Source: Tissierella sp. P1
GTDB lineage: Bacteria; Bacillota; Clostridia; Tissierellales; Tissierellaceae
Assembly (NCBI RefSeq): GCF_002266425.1
Contig: NZ_NPMN01000019.1
Location: 1 to 64,000, forward strand
Length of the DNA: 64,000 nucleotides
Direction of reading: 5' to 3'
The translations under genes and the position numbers were made by a program. Shown one piece after another: positions 55,325 through 64,000 of the stretch. How positions within the stretch are numbered: position 1 is the stretch's first letter; every line of letters starts with the position of its first letter. Below the pieces are notes generated by a model, which was not told the origin of the DNA, did no database searches, and saw only the letters and a program-made list of their open reading frames with translations.

Positions 55325-56677
55325 ATGAAAATCGATAACTGGGTTAAAGTTATATTGGATGCCCTTTATGATGGAGTATTAATAGCAGATGATAAGGGAG
55401 TTGTAAAATATATAAACCCAGCCTATACTAGGATAACTAAAGTAGAATTTGAAGATATAGTAGATAAACCATTATCAGAAACTAGACCTGGTGCTCGTTT
55501 GCCTTCTGTTATTGAGAGTGGTAAGCAAATATTAGGAGCACCAAGAAAAGTTGGGGATGTTGAATATATTGTGAATATGGCTCCTATAATAGAAAGTGGA
55601 AAAATTATTGGTGGAATTTCTATAGCAAATGAAATAGGTGATCTTTACAAATTATCTGAAGAATTAAGAAAGTCTAATTCTACTATAAAAAAGCTAGAAG
55701 AGCGTATGAAAGGCATTGAGAAAGCACGTTATTCTTTTAAGGATATTATATCAGTAGATAAAAAATCTATAGATACGAAAAATTTAGCTGTCAAGATAGC
55801 CAATACAGATTCTAATGTATTGATTACTGGGGAAAGTGGGACTGGTAAGGAGCTATATGCACATGCTATACATAATGCAAGCAATCGTCAAAATGGTCCC
55901 TTTATAGCTATAAATAGTGCTACTTTCGATGGAAATTTGTTAGAATCTGAACTTTTTGGATATGAAGAAGGAGCTTTTACTGGAGCGAAAAAGGGTGGTA
56001 AAATAGGTTTATTTGAGTTGGCAAATGGAGGAACTATTTTTTTAGATGAAATAGGAGAAATGCAACTTGGCCTCCAAGCTAAATTGTTAAGAGTTCTTCA
56101 AGAAAAGACTATTAGAAGAATAGGCGGCTTAGAAGAAATAGATATAGATGTAAGAGTAATTGCCGCTACTAATAGAAACTTAGAACAGATGATCAAAGAA
56201 AATAAGTTTAGAGAAGATTTGTTCTATAGGATAGCAATTTTTCCAATAAATGTACTTCCTTTAAAAGAAAGAAAAGAAGATATTAGACATTTTATTGACT
56301 TCTTTTTAAATAGTATCTCCTATAAAATGAAAAGGGCTACGAATATTTGTCCTGAGGCAGAAGACATACTTATTAATTATTCCTGGCCTGGAAATGTAAG
56401 GGAGTTAAAAAATGCTCTAGAATTTGCTGCAAATATGACTGAGGATTTTAACATCCGAGAAGAACATTTGCCGAAGATAATTCAGATTCAAAGTGTAAAA
56501 AATAATCTAGCGAAACTAAAGCCTATGGAAGAGGTAGTGAGACAGGCTGAGTTGGCTGAGATTGAAAAAGCTTTATCTATATATGGACATGATGTGGAGG
56601 GGAAGAATAAGGCTGCTGAAGCTCTTGGAATTTCATTAGCAACCCTTTATAACAAAATGAAACAGGCTTCTTTCTAA
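55325..56677 (+). CDS. Sigma-54-dependent activator with PAS sensor domain
   Basis: 450 aa. Residues 10-110 are a PAS domain ([20 protein letters not shown]); a coiled-coil follows; residues 140-380 are the AAA+ core with Walker [15 protein letters not shown] loop that touches sigma-54, Walker [12 protein letters not shown] and [13 protein letters not shown]; a Fis-type HTH ends the protein ([21 protein letters not shown]). It most likely drives the -24/-12 promoter at 56935 for the transporter operon downstream. Confidence 0.93.
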   Translation: MKIDNWVKVILDALYDGVLIADDKGVVKYINPAYTRITKVEFEDIVDKPLSETRPGARLPSVIESGKQILGAPRKVGDVEYIVNMAPIIESGKIIGGISIANEIGDLYKLSEELRKSNSTIKKLEERMKGIEKARYSFKDIISVDKKSIDTKNLAVKIANTDSNVLITGESGTGKELYAHAIHNASNRQNGPFIAINSATFDGNLLESELFGYEEGAFTGAKKGGKIGLFELANGGTIFLDEIGEMQLGLQAKLLRVLQEKTIRRIGGLEEIDIDVRVIAATNRNLEQMIKENKFREDLFYRIAIFPINVLPLKERKEDIRHFIDFFLNSISYKMKRATNICPEAEDILINYSWPGNVRELKNALEFAANMTEDFNIREEHLPKIIQIQSVKNNLAKLKPMEEVVRQAELAEIEKALSIYGHDVEGKNKAAEALGISLATLYNKMKQASF

Positions 56678-56705
56678 TTTTATAGAAAGAAGCCTGCTTT
56701 TTTAT
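56663..56705 (+). terminator. Terminator of the sigma-54 activator gene
   Basis: A perfect 14-bp stem CAGGCTTCTTTCTA/TAGAAAGAAGCCTG with a 6-base loop, followed by CTTTTTTTAT. It begins inside the last codons of the gene. Confidence 0.93.
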
Positions 56706-56773
56706 AAGAATTTAGAAATTCATTTATACGGTATTAAGGATTAGTTGAACTCCTTCAATGATTAAGGGTAGTT

Positions 56774-56803
56774 GATATAATTCTAATAATTTAGAATTAT
56801 ATC
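56774..56803 (+). promoter_or_regulatory. Candidate enhancer: 12-bp palindrome
   Basis: GATATAATTCTA (56774-56785) and TAGAATTATATC (56792-56803) form a perfect dyad, about 130 bp before the sigma-54 promoter and without a T-run. That distance suits an activator binding site. Confidence 0.45.
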
Positions 56804-56934
56804 CATTATTAAATTTAGTTTTTGAACAATTTTGTTGAAACTTGGATATTAATTTATTTATTAATAATAATTTAAATTTAAAAAACATGTAAATATCAAG
56901 GATTTCAAATATTATTCTAGAAACTATCTAATAC

Positions 56935-56951
56935 TTGGCATAATGTTTGCA
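56935..56951 (+). promoter_or_regulatory. Sigma-54 (-24/-12) promoter
   Basis: TTGGCATAATGTTTGCA contains the GG and GC elements with the exact 5-base spacer (TGGCAT-N5-TTGC). It lies 43 bp before the CitMHS start codon and directly after the sigma-54 activator gene. The expected transcript start is near 56962. Confidence 0.85.
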
Positions 56952-56993
56952 ATATTTAGTGGACAAATGAAATTATTATTTAGGAGGTATAGT

Positions 56994-58289
56994 ATGTTAG
57001 CATTATTAGGTTTATTAACTATTGTTGTTTTACTAGTTCTTATTATGACCAAGAAGGCATCTCCTGTTGTAGCTTTAATAGTGGTGCCTGCAGTAGCGGC
57101 TGTAATTGGCGGATTTGGTGGCGAACTTAATACATTTATTACAGATGGAATCAAAGCTATTGCCCCTACAGGTACAATGTTTATTTTTGCAATTTTATTC
57201 TTTGGTGTTTTAACTGATGCGGGAACTTTTGACCCTATAATTAAAAAAATCTTAAAAGTAGTTGGAAGTGATCCTGTAAAGATAGCAATAGGAACTGCTG
57301 TATTAGCTATGCTTGTTCATTTAGACGGATCAGGTGCTGTTACTTTTTTAGTAACTATTCCTGCAATGCTTCCTGTATACGATGCACTAGGAATGCAAAG
57401 AAGCACTTTAGCAACTATAGTTGCATTAGCTGCAGGTACAATGAATATTGTGCCATGGGGTGGACCAACTCTAAGAGCTGCCTCATCTTTAAATGTACCT
57501 GTTACTGAACTTTTTAATCCTATGTTAGTTCCAGTATTAGTTGGTTTGTTGTTTGTGATTTTCATATCTTATAGATTAGGTGTTAAAGAGAAAAAAAGAA
57601 TTGGCAATGTTCAATTAAAAGACATTGAAACAACTACATCTGTAGATGAAGAAAAAGCAAAACTTGCAAGACCTCATATGTTTTGGATAAATATATTAAC
57701 TATTATAATTTGTGTAGTTGTCTTGATAATGGGAAAATTGTCTCCAACAGTGATATTTATGTTTGCTTTTGCCTTTTCACTAGTTATTAACTATCCTAAT
57801 ATAAAAGATCAAAGAGATAGAGTGGATGCTCATGCAAAGGCAGCATTGATGATGGCAAGTATTCTATTTGCAGCTGGTGCTTTCACTGGTATATTAAAAG
57901 GTGCAGGAATGTTAACGGCTATGGCAGAGGCTACTGTTGCAATAGTACCTGCATCTATAGGTAGATTTTTACCAATTATTACGGGCATATTTGCTATGCC
58001 AGCTAGTTTGTTATTTGATCCTGATTCCTTTTATTTTGGGGTATTGCCTGTTCTTTCCGAGGCAGCTAGCGCTTTTGGCGTAAATAGTTTGAATGTTGGA
58101 AGGGCAGCTATTCTAGGCCAGATGACTACAGGATTCCCAATTAGTCCATTAACTGGTGCTACATTTTTATTAATAGGATTGACAGGAGTGGACTTAGGCG
58201 ATCATCAAAAGAAAACTATACCATATGCCTTTGGGACAACTATTATTATGTTAATTGTTGCTTTGATAACTGGAGTAATTTCTATCTAG
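56994..58289 (+). CDS. CitMHS-family organic acid transporter
   Basis: 431 aa from ATG 56994 with AGGAGGTATAGT; an upstream in-frame ATG lies inside the sigma-54 promoter and is excluded. About 11-12 membrane helices. Motifs HLDGSGAVTFLVTIPAMLPVYDALGM and NIVPWGGPTLRAAS fit the CitMHS/arsenite-type superfamily importing metal-citrate or other polycarboxylates. It is the first gene of a three-gene operon, and the sensor PAS domain may report the same compound. Confidence 0.85.
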   Translation: MLALLGLLTIVVLLVLIMTKKASPVVALIVVPAVAAVIGGFGGELNTFITDGIKAIAPTGTMFIFAILFFGVLTDAGTFDPIIKKILKVVGSDPVKIAIGTAVLAMLVHLDGSGAVTFLVTIPAMLPVYDALGMQRSTLATIVALAAGTMNIVPWGGPTLRAASSLNVPVTELFNPMLVPVLVGLLFVIFISYRLGVKEKKRIGNVQLKDIETTTSVDEEKAKLARPHMFWINILTIIICVVVLIMGKLSPTVIFMFAFAFSLVINYPNIKDQRDRVDAHAKAALMMASILFAAGAFTGILKGAGMLTAMAEATVAIVPASIGRFLPIITGIFAMPASLLFDPDSFYFGVLPVLSEAASAFGVNSLNVGRAAILGQMTTGFPISPLTGATFLLIGLTGVDLGDHQKKTIPYAFGTTIIMLIVALITGVISI

Positions 58290-58330
58290 ATAATTAACTG
58301 AAACATAAACTATATAAGGGAGGATTTATT

Positions 58331-59662
58331 ATGAGAAAAATACGTATAGGCTCTGGTGCTGGATATGGTGGTGATAGGTTAGAACCAGCTTTAGAGATAA
58401 TGGAAAATGGTGATGTAGATTATATAATTTTTGAGTGTTTGGCTGAGAGAACCATAGCTATAGCTCAAGAGCAAAAACTTAAGAATCCAGAAAAAGGATA
58501 TAATGGACTTTTAGAATATAGAATGGATAAGGTTTTACCATTATGTGCAAGGAATAAAATAAAAGTAATAACTAATATGGGTGCGGCTAACCCTTTGGCA
58601 GCAGTAAAGGTGGTAAAAGAGATTGCAAATTCGAAAGGATTACAAGGATTGAAGATTGCTGCCGTATTAGGTGATGATATAAGCGAGTATATTACAGATT
58701 ATATGGATTATGATGTTTTGGAATTAGATACTAAACTTAGTTCTCTAGAGGGAAAAATTGTATCAGCCAATGTATACTTGGGAATCGATGGTATAGTTGA
58801 AGCTTTAAAAAATGGTGCCGATATTGTAATCACAGGACGTTGTGCAGACCCATCATTGGTGCTGGCTCCTTTAGTATACGAATTTGGTTGGGAATCTAAT
58901 AATTATGATTTAATAGGGAAGGGAATTATGATAGGTCATTTATTAGAATGTGGAGGACAGGTTACAGGAGGGTATTTTGCAGACCCTGGTTATAAAGATG
59001 TTCCTGATCTATGGAATTTAGGTTTCCCAATTGCAGAAGTTATGGAAAATGGAGATGTAGTTATAACAAAAGTTGAAGGCTCCGGAGGAATTATCACCAC
59101 AGGGACTTGTAAAGAGCAACTTCTCTATGAAATTCATGATCCATCATCCTATATTACTCCAGATGGGATTGCTGACTATACAGGAGTTACCATGGAAGAA
59201 ATTAAGAAGAATAATATACTTGTAAGAGGTGCTAAAGGCAGAAAAAAACCAAATACCTTAAAGGTAAGTATTGGATATAGAGATAGTTATATTGGTGAAG
59301 GTGAAATTAGCTACGGCGGATCTGGTGCCTATGAAAGAGCTAAATTGGCTGGTGAAATAATAAAGAAAAGATTAGATATTATTGGTTGCAAGTATGATGA
59401 ACTTAGAATAGATTATATTGGAGTCAATTCTTTGTATAAAGATAATATAAGTGATAACATGTTTTCTGATAAAACTTTAAGCAAAGAAGTTAGATTAAGA
59501 GTAGCAGGCAGAACCAGCTCAAAAGAGGAAGCTCAAAAAATAGCAAGAGAAGTGGAAGCTTTATATACTAATGGACCAGCTGCAGGTGGAGGAGCAATAA
59601 ATGCCGTGAAAGAAGTAATAGCAATTGCGTCTATATTTGTTCCTAGAGAAGATATAACATAG
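58331..59662 (+). CDS. AtuA-like (DUF1446) acyclic terpene utilisation-type protein
   Basis: 443 aa. The DUF1446 pattern is plain: KIRIGSGAGYGGDRLEPALE, DYIIFECLAERTIA, NMGAANPLAAV, VITGRCADPSLVLAPLVYEFGW, GHLLECGGQVTGGYFADPG and SNIT-like SGGIITTGTCKEQLLYEIHDP. It lacks the C-terminal ferredoxin-like domain of full AtuA, which the next gene supplies. AtuA serves citronellol/geraniol breakdown in Pseudomonas, but clostridial relatives beside CitMHS probably act on carboxylic acids. GGGAGGATTTATT precedes the ATG. Confidence 0.85.
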   Translation: MRKIRIGSGAGYGGDRLEPALEIMENGDVDYIIFECLAERTIAIAQEQKLKNPEKGYNGLLEYRMDKVLPLCARNKIKVITNMGAANPLAAVKVVKEIANSKGLQGLKIAAVLGDDISEYITDYMDYDVLELDTKLSSLEGKIVSANVYLGIDGIVEALKNGADIVITGRCADPSLVLAPLVYEFGWESNNYDLIGKGIMIGHLLECGGQVTGGYFADPGYKDVPDLWNLGFPIAEVMENGDVVITKVEGSGGIITTGTCKEQLLYEIHDPSSYITPDGIADYTGVTMEEIKKNNILVRGAKGRKKPNTLKVSIGYRDSYIGEGEISYGGSGAYERAKLAGEIIKKRLDIIGCKYDELRIDYIGVNSLYKDNISDNMFSDKTLSKEVRLRVAGRTSSKEEAQKIAREVEALYTNGPAAGGGAINAVKEVIAIASIFVPREDIT

Positions 59663-59688
59663 ATGTTACTTATGAGGAGGTATAGATT

Positions 59689-59988
59689 ATGAAACTACGT
59701 GAAATTGCTCATTCTAGAACAGGAGATAAGGGAAATATATCTAATATTTCTTTAATAGTATATAATGAAGAAGATTATAAAATTATTCAAGAAAAGGTAA
59801 CAGCAGAAAAAGTAAAAGAATGGTTTAAAGATATAGTTCGAGGAGAAGTGGTAAGATATGAATTACCACTACTTTGTAGCCTTAACTTTGTCATGGATCA
59901 AGCCTTAGGTGGTGGAGTAACTAGATCAGTGGCTGTTGATAAACATGGTAAAAGTCTTAGTTCAGCCCTCTTAGAAATGGAAATATAG
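59689..59988 (+). CDS. AtuA C-terminal-like small subunit
   Basis: 99 aa reading REIAHSRTGDKGNISNISLI, VRGEVVRYELPLLCSLNFV and DQALGGGVTRSVAVDKHGKSL. It matches the alpha/beta ferredoxin-like domain that ends full-length AtuA proteins. Separate encoding next to the large part implies a two-subunit enzyme. ATGAGGAGGTATAG precedes the ATG, 26 bases after the larger gene. Confidence 0.85.
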   Translation: MKLREIAHSRTGDKGNISNISLIVYNEEDYKIIQEKVTAEKVKEWFKDIVRGEVVRYELPLLCSLNFVMDQALGGGVTRSVAVDKHGKSLSSALLEMEI

Positions 59989-60007
59989 ATGTATTAATAT
60001 AATTATT

Positions 60008-60060
60008 TAATGTCCCTAATAGCATTAATTACATATAAATTATTGCTATCAGGGACATTA
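60008..60060 (+). terminator. Long hairpin ending the CitMHS/AtuA operon
   Basis: A near-perfect 23-bp inverted repeat, TAATGTCCCTAATAGCA and its complement, with an apical loop. The T-run is weak (TTATTAGTTATAG). Confidence 0.75.
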
Positions 60061-60124
60061 TTAGTTATAGTTAAATTATATAGTATTAATTAAGTATAAC
60101 ATATGTAAGGTAGGGAGTGATAAC

Positions 60125-60745
60125 TTGAAATATGAATGGAGAAAACAAGATAAAAATTTATATTTATCTAAGAGCAAACCTGAAGTAATAGATGTACCAG
60201 CGATGAATTATTTTATGATAGATGGAAAAGGCAATCCTAATGACCCTTCATTTTCAGATTATATAGAAGCACTATATTCATTATCTTATGCAGTTAGAAT
60301 GAGTTACAAATCAGAAATAGTTCCGGAGGGATATTATGAATATACAGTTTTTCCTTTGGAGGGGATTTGGGATTTAGCTGAAGAAGCTAGAGATAAAGAA
60401 TTCTTAGATAAGAACAAGTTAATCTATACTTTGATGATTAGACAACCAGAATTTGTAACAGAAAAATTGGCAAGGGACATAATTGAAAGAGTAAAGATTA
60501 AAAAATCAAATAAATTGTTAGATAAAGTTAAATTTAATAGTCTTCATGAAGGGTTATGTGTTCAGATGATGCATATAGGAAGCTATGATGATGAACCTAA
60601 AAGTTTTAGAATTATGGAAGAATATTGCATGGCAAATGGTTTAATTAGAAAAGAAAAAACACATAGAGAAATATATATTTCAGACTTCAGAAAAACCCAA
60701 CCTGAAAAATTGAAAACTGTTTTGAGATTTAAAGTCACAATATAA
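60125..60745 (+). CDS. GyrI-like domain protein
   Basis: 206 aa from TTG 60125 after GTAGGGAGTGATAAC. It belongs to the GyrI-like small-molecule-binding group of YtrA-linked type: MKYEWRKQDKNLYL, PAMNYFMIDGKGNPNDPSF, YEYTVFPLEGIW, HEGLCVQMMHIGSYDDEPKSF and a closing EIYISDFRKTQPEKLKTVLRF. These may bind or hydrolyse drug-like compounds. It is the fourth GyrI-type domain in the window. Confidence 0.85.
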   Translation: MKYEWRKQDKNLYLSKSKPEVIDVPAMNYFMIDGKGNPNDPSFSDYIEALYSLSYAVRMSYKSEIVPEGYYEYTVFPLEGIWDLAEEARDKEFLDKNKLIYTLMIRQPEFVTEKLARDIIERVKIKKSNKLLDKVKFNSLHEGLCVQMMHIGSYDDEPKSFRIMEEYCMANGLIRKEKTHREIYISDFRKTQPEKLKTVLRFKVTI

Positions 60746-60765
60746 ATTAATAAAGAAGAGTAATT

Positions 60766-61422
60766 ATGGAAAACATAAGATATCATAGTTTTGAAAGGGC
60801 GTCGTTGTTAATGAGGTTAAATAGAGAATTCTATGAACGAAATACCATATTAGTTGCAAGGGATTTATTGGGAAAGATTTTAGTATATAATGATGGAGAA
60901 AATATATATAGAGGAAAGATAGTTGAAACAGAGGCCTATATAAATGCAAAGGATGATGGTGCTCATTTTAATAAAGGTCTGACGGACAGGACGAGGATAA
61001 TAGATGAAGTTGGAGGACATGTCTACATCTATACAATATATGGTATGTATCTATGCTTCAATATTGTAGCAGAAAAAAAGGGAGTACATGGAGCTGTATT
61101 GATTAGAGCTATAGAACCAATAGAGGGAATAGAAAAAATGTATGTAAATAGATATAAAAAGTTATATGAAAATCCGCCAAGAAAAGAGATTATAAACCTA
61201 ACTAATGGACCAGCAAAATTTATCATGGCATACGGTATTACAAAAGAACTTTATGGAGCAGATGTAGTTACAGATTCAAAGATTTGGGTAGAAGATGCAC
61301 CACAATTATTATTAGATGAAATTGTAAGAAGTAAACGAATTAATATAGATTATGCAGAAATGGCTAAAGATTATTTGCTGAGGTTTTATATTAAAGATAA
61401 TCCTTTTGTATCGAGAAAATAG
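60766..61422 (+). CDS. 3-methyladenine DNA glycosylase (MPG/AAG family)
   Basis: 218 aa with LNREFYERNTILVARDLLGKILVY, KIVETEAYINAKDDGAHFNKGLTDRT holding the catalytic Glu, GGHVYIYTIYGMYLCFNIVAE, AVLIRAIEPIEG and TNGPAKFIMAYGI. It excises alkylated purines in base-excision repair. ATG 60766 may be replaced by ATG 60811, nearer the usual family start. It lies 20 bases after the GyrI-like gene, probably the same operon. Confidence 0.92.
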   Translation: MENIRYHSFERASLLMRLNREFYERNTILVARDLLGKILVYNDGENIYRGKIVETEAYINAKDDGAHFNKGLTDRTRIIDEVGGHVYIYTIYGMYLCFNIVAEKKGVHGAVLIRAIEPIEGIEKMYVNRYKKLYENPPRKEIINLTNGPAKFIMAYGITKELYGADVVTDSKIWVEDAPQLLLDEIVRSKRINIDYAEMAKDYLLRFYIKDNPFVSRK

Positions 61423-61436
61423 TTATAACAGATATC

Positions 61437-61470
61437 AGAGCAAAAAAATTTTGCTCTTTTATTTTTTCTG
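61437..61470 (+). terminator. Intrinsic terminator after the glycosylase gene
   Basis: AGAGCAAAA/TTTTGCTCT stem with a 3-base loop, then TTTATTTTTTC. Confidence 0.88.
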
Positions 61471-61519
61471 GGAACTTTTAGATGTGTTTATTCATCTAAT
61501 TAGTAAGGGGAAGGAGGGG

Positions 61520-62029
61520 ATGGACATTATCAAGCTTGATAACAAAATACTAGTTAAAAAAGTAAAAACAGGGGATTTAGAAAGCTTAATGCATTGGGTT
61601 ATGGAAAGAAAAGATAAATTTTATAAAATAGCTTGGTCTTATGTATATAATCATCAGGATATTGAAGATATCTTTCAAAACACAATGATAAAAGTTCATG
61701 AGAAAATCAATACACTTAAAGATATTGAACTATTTGAGACTTGGTTTATATCCATATTAATAAATGAATGTAGGCAGTGTCTGAAAAGTAGAAAAAAGGA
61801 ATTGCTTCATGAAGACATGGGAATCTATTATTATCATGTTGATGAATATAATTTTTTTCAAGAAATCAATTCTATTGATGAAATATTTAGGGAATCTGTT
61901 GTATTAAAATATGTAGTTGGATACAGTCAGGAGGAGATATCACAAATATTAGACATCCCTATAGGAACAGTGAAATCCCGAATATATAGAGGATTAAGAG
62001 AGCTTAGAAGCTTATTAAAGGAGGTGTAG
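61520..62029 (+). CDS. ECF-type RNA polymerase sigma factor
   Basis: 169 aa from ATG 61520 behind AAGGGGAAGGAGGGG; upstream in-frame starts fall inside the preceding terminator. Region 2 is YNHQDIEDIFQNTMIKVHEKI and region 4 is RESVVLKYVVGYSQEEISQILDIPIGTVKSRIYRGL. No extra domains. It lies two bases before an anti-sigma gene, so the pair is co-transcribed. The usual ECF autoregulated promoter was not clearly seen. Confidence 0.9.
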   Translation: MDIIKLDNKILVKKVKTGDLESLMHWVMERKDKFYKIAWSYVYNHQDIEDIFQNTMIKVHEKINTLKDIELFETWFISILINECRQCLKSRKKELLHEDMGIYYYHVDEYNFFQEINSIDEIFRESVVLKYVVGYSQEEISQILDIPIGTVKSRIYRGLRELRSLLKEV

Positions 62030-62031
62030 CT

Positions 62032-63639
62032 GTGGATTGTAATCTAATTAAAGATAAAATGTTAGATTATATAGATGGAGTGTTGAATGAAGAAGAGGAG
62101 ATATTGTTTAGAGATCACATAGAAGAATGTAATAAATGTAGTATTGAATATAAAGAGACTAAGTCTGCAATAGATTATATAGAAAGCAATGTAAATAAGA
62201 TTAATGTAATACAGACTATAAACTTAAAATTGAAAGAGTATAGAATTAAACCTATAATAAAGTTTAGAAGAACTACTTTTATTGCAATTATACTTTTATT
62301 TATTCTAATGGTTACTGCTATTGCCACAGATAGTTTAGAGAACTTACAATGGTGGAAAAAGGATAGCAAAAAAACAATTACAGCTTGGGAAAAATTGCTT
62401 AATAAAGGAGTGGGGCAGAAGTTAAATATATCTGTAATAGATAAGGATATTAAAGTTACGGCTGAGGGAGTAATGGCAGATGAATTAAACACAATTATAT
62501 TTCTTAGGATAGAAGATTTAAAAGGTGATTTAAGATTTGGAGCTACTACAAGGATAGATGAAGATTCGTTTTTAAATGAAGATTTCCCAATTAAGGTTGG
62601 GGGTGATATTTTGGATCATTCTGAAAAAGCTAATAATTCCCAAGGTGAAGAGTTACCAGTAATAGCCTCTTATTCAAATTTATATTCAGAAGAAAAAAAT
62701 ACTATCAGAATCATGGTAAGTACTAGAAGTCTAAATGTAGATGAGGGAAATATAAATGTTTATATAGACAAATTATCTACCGTGCTTAATAAAGATGATA
62801 AAGCTACAATAAGTATAGAAGGAAGCTGGAACCTAAAAATCCCTGCCAAGAAAATAAAATCTAAATCCTATAATGTAGACAAGACTATTGAATTTGACGG
62901 CAATGAAGTTGTTATACAAAAAATAACTATAGCACCAACTAAAACTAATATAGAGTATAAAATGAAAAATTATAATGAAAAACATGGGTATTCACTAGAA
63001 GATGTAAGATTTTCAATCAGATATAGACTTAAAAAGTATGGGTATTCGACTTTATCCTCTGGGCCTGGCTATATTCACAGGAATCCCAAAAATGAGCCTG
63101 GATATTCAATAGGGAATCAGATTCTTGAATCCTTATATCTGGAAAGTCCCAACAGGATAAAATTTATTATAGAGTCTTATGAATATGCTGTAGAGGAGAG
63201 TAAAAGCTATGATATCTTTATAAATAATCTACCTCAAACTATAGAATACAATGGGAATAAAATAACTATTGAAGAGATTGTATATAATAAAGACAATACT
63301 GAAGTTAGAGTAAGAGAAGATACAAGTAAAAATAGAAAATATAGCAGCTCTATTTTTAAAATCACGGCTAAGGATAATCCATCAGCCTTTTGTCGCAGTA
63401 TGGTAACGGATTATGAATTTAGAGATAAAAAGGGCAGAGCGTTGAAGAAGGGAGAAGGAGATGGAAATAGTCGCTTGTTCTATAAGGAGCAGAAGATAGA
63501 GCTGAAAAATGATTTAGTATGGGGGAAACCAGCAATACATGAATCTAAAACTGAGGAATTAATTCCTGAAAAATTTCATGTACAAGGACAAAGATATATT
63601 GAATACCTAAATAAAGAAACAACTATAAAACTAAAGTAG
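62032..63639 (+). CDS. Transmembrane anti-sigma factor (zf-HC2, DUF4179-like)
   Basis: 535 aa from GTG 62032 with AAAGGAGGTGTAGCT. An N-terminal zinc-finger of HxxxCxxC type (His29, Cys33, Cys36 in DHIEECNKCS) binds the sigma factor; one membrane helix lies at about residues 81-100; the rest is extracytoplasmic, with ITAWEKLLNKGVGQKLNISVIDKDI and a beta-rich region typical of DUF4179/DUF5643 sensors. The signal is unknown. It is coupled to the sigma gene. Confidence 0.88.
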   Translation: MDCNLIKDKMLDYIDGVLNEEEEILFRDHIEECNKCSIEYKETKSAIDYIESNVNKINVIQTINLKLKEYRIKPIIKFRRTTFIAIILLFILMVTAIATDSLENLQWWKKDSKKTITAWEKLLNKGVGQKLNISVIDKDIKVTAEGVMADELNTIIFLRIEDLKGDLRFGATTRIDEDSFLNEDFPIKVGGDILDHSEKANNSQGEELPVIASYSNLYSEEKNTIRIMVSTRSLNVDEGNINVYIDKLSTVLNKDDKATISIEGSWNLKIPAKKIKSKSYNVDKTIEFDGNEVVIQKITIAPTKTNIEYKMKNYNEKHGYSLEDVRFSIRYRLKKYGYSTLSSGPGYIHRNPKNEPGYSIGNQILESLYLESPNRIKFIIESYEYAVEESKSYDIFINNLPQTIEYNGNKITIEEIVYNKDNTEVRVREDTSKNRKYSSSIFKITAKDNPSAFCRSMVTDYEFRDKKGRALKKGEGDGNSRLFYKEQKIELKNDLVWGKPAIHESKTEELIPEKFHVQGQRYIEYLNKETTIKLK

Positions 63640-63659
63640 TGGATATCCACTACTTTTTG
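63635..63659 (+). terminator. Terminator of the sigma/anti-sigma operon
   Basis: A perfect 20-base palindrome AGTAGTGGATATCCACTACT followed by TTTTG; it overlaps the anti-sigma stop codon. Confidence 0.85.
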
Positions 63660-63733
63660 TTATAACTAGAGGAAAACGGGTAAAAATACGAAAATATGTA
63701 AATAATTTAAGTAAAATAAACAGGGGTGATTCT

Positions 63734-64000
63734 GTGGAAAAAACTTTTATCATGATTAAATCTGATGGAGTGAAAAGAGGACTCATAGGAGAAATCATAG
63801 GGAGAATTGAAAGAAAAGGTTATAAAATAACAAAAGCAAAACTATTTCAACCAGGTAGAGAGTTGATAGAAGAGCACTATATGGAGCATAGAGAAAAGCC
63901 TTTTTTTAGAGAATTAGTTAATTTTATTTTAGAAGGACCTGTTATGGCTCTGGAAGTAGAGGGAGAATCAGCTATAGAGGTTATGAGACTAATGATAGGA
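63734..64000 (+). CDS. ndk: Nucleoside diphosphate kinase (partial, cut by window end)
   Basis: GTG 63734 follows AGGGGTGATTCT. The first 89 codons read EKTFIMIKSDGVKRGLIGEI, RIERKGYKITKAKLFQPGRE, HREKPFFRELVNFI and EGPVMALEVEGESA, typical of Ndk. The catalytic His lies beyond the window. The usual KPDGV is KSDGV here, a Pro-to-Ser change worth noting. It makes nucleoside triphosphates by phosphate transfer. Confidence 0.9.
   Translation, partial: MEKTFIMIKSDGVKRGLIGEIIGRIERKGYKITKAKLFQPGRELIEEHYMEHREKPFFRELVNFILEGPVMALEVEGESAIEVMRLMIG

Noticed and set aside
1-64000. CRISPR arrays, tRNA or rRNA genes, phage or transposase genes
   Set aside because: None seen on reading both strands; no regularly spaced direct repeats and no transposase motifs. 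A covariance-model scan would settle tRNAs and riboswitches.

Overview
The window is AT-rich (GC roughly 30 %) and reads as chromosomal DNA from an anaerobic, low-GC, endospore-forming Firmicute, most likely Clostridia/Tissierellia. The reasons are A/G-rich Shine-Dalgarno sites, frequent TTG and GTG starts, a gerA-type germinant receptor operon, a glutamine-type two-component system, many peptidases and amino-acid-release enzymes, and sigma-54 control of a transporter operon. I saw no rRNA, tRNA, CRISPR array, phage or insertion sequence. Nearly all genes lie on the plus strand; sfsA and the pterin dehydratase gene are the only minus-strand genes.

Layout. 0-5 kb: CHAP protein, a frameshifted GNAT, a thioredoxin-fold/GNAT fusion, a MerR regulator with a ligand-binding C-terminus, a DUF1905/C39-like fusion and a YdcF-like protein. 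5-12.5 kb: amino-acid block with N-formylglutamate amidohydrolase, membrane dipeptidase, a GlnK/GlnL-like two-component system beside an AlsT/GlnT-type sodium symporter, CutC and an asparaginase-like Ntn hydrolase. 12.5-27 kb: AraC/GyrI regulator, second DUF1905/C39-like fusion, sugar-nucleotide-type SDR, B12-binding radical SAM protein, flavodoxin, SDR, phosphatase, kinase-fold protein, S41 peptidase, Nif3, M3 peptidase, LspA-like protein and SfsA. 27-38.5 kb: a run of small-molecule modification genes (SagB-type nitroreductase, methyltransferases, P1 peptidase, MtnN, GNATs, Nudix, P-loop kinase, phosphatase, GyrI domain). 38.7-42.9 kb: ger operon (A, C, B and a small D subunit). 43-50.7 kb: GNAT, gene debris, TmrB, deoxyribosyltransferase-like protein, FAD reductase, zinc ribbon, deaminase fused to a CWC domain, Sir2, methyltransferase. 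50.8-55.2 kb: chemoreceptor, pterin dehydratase, exported protein, DUF2500 protein, signal peptidase I. 55.3-60 kb: PAS/sigma-54 activator driving a CitMHS transporter plus split AtuA-like operon from a clear -24/-12 promoter. 60-64 kb: GyrI domain, MPG glycosylase, ECF sigma/anti-sigma pair and the start of an ndk gene.

Most notable: (1) both regulators that fuse a DNA-binding domain to a ligand-binding domain carry a strong internal Shine-Dalgarno and in-frame ATG exactly at the domain junction, suggesting a second, ligand-binding-only product; (2) a sigma-54-controlled CitMHS/AtuA-like operon of unknown substrate; (3) two copies of a DUF1905 plus cysteine-peptidase-like fusion; (4) a bipartite intergenic element present three times with fixed spacing; (5) a nucleoside deaminase carrying a C-terminal CWC zinc domain next to Sir2. 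Seven genes or fragments have apparent frameshifts, mostly single-base changes in short homopolymers, and one has an in-frame TAG. This may reflect sequencing error rather than decay, so those entries give the reconstructed gene.
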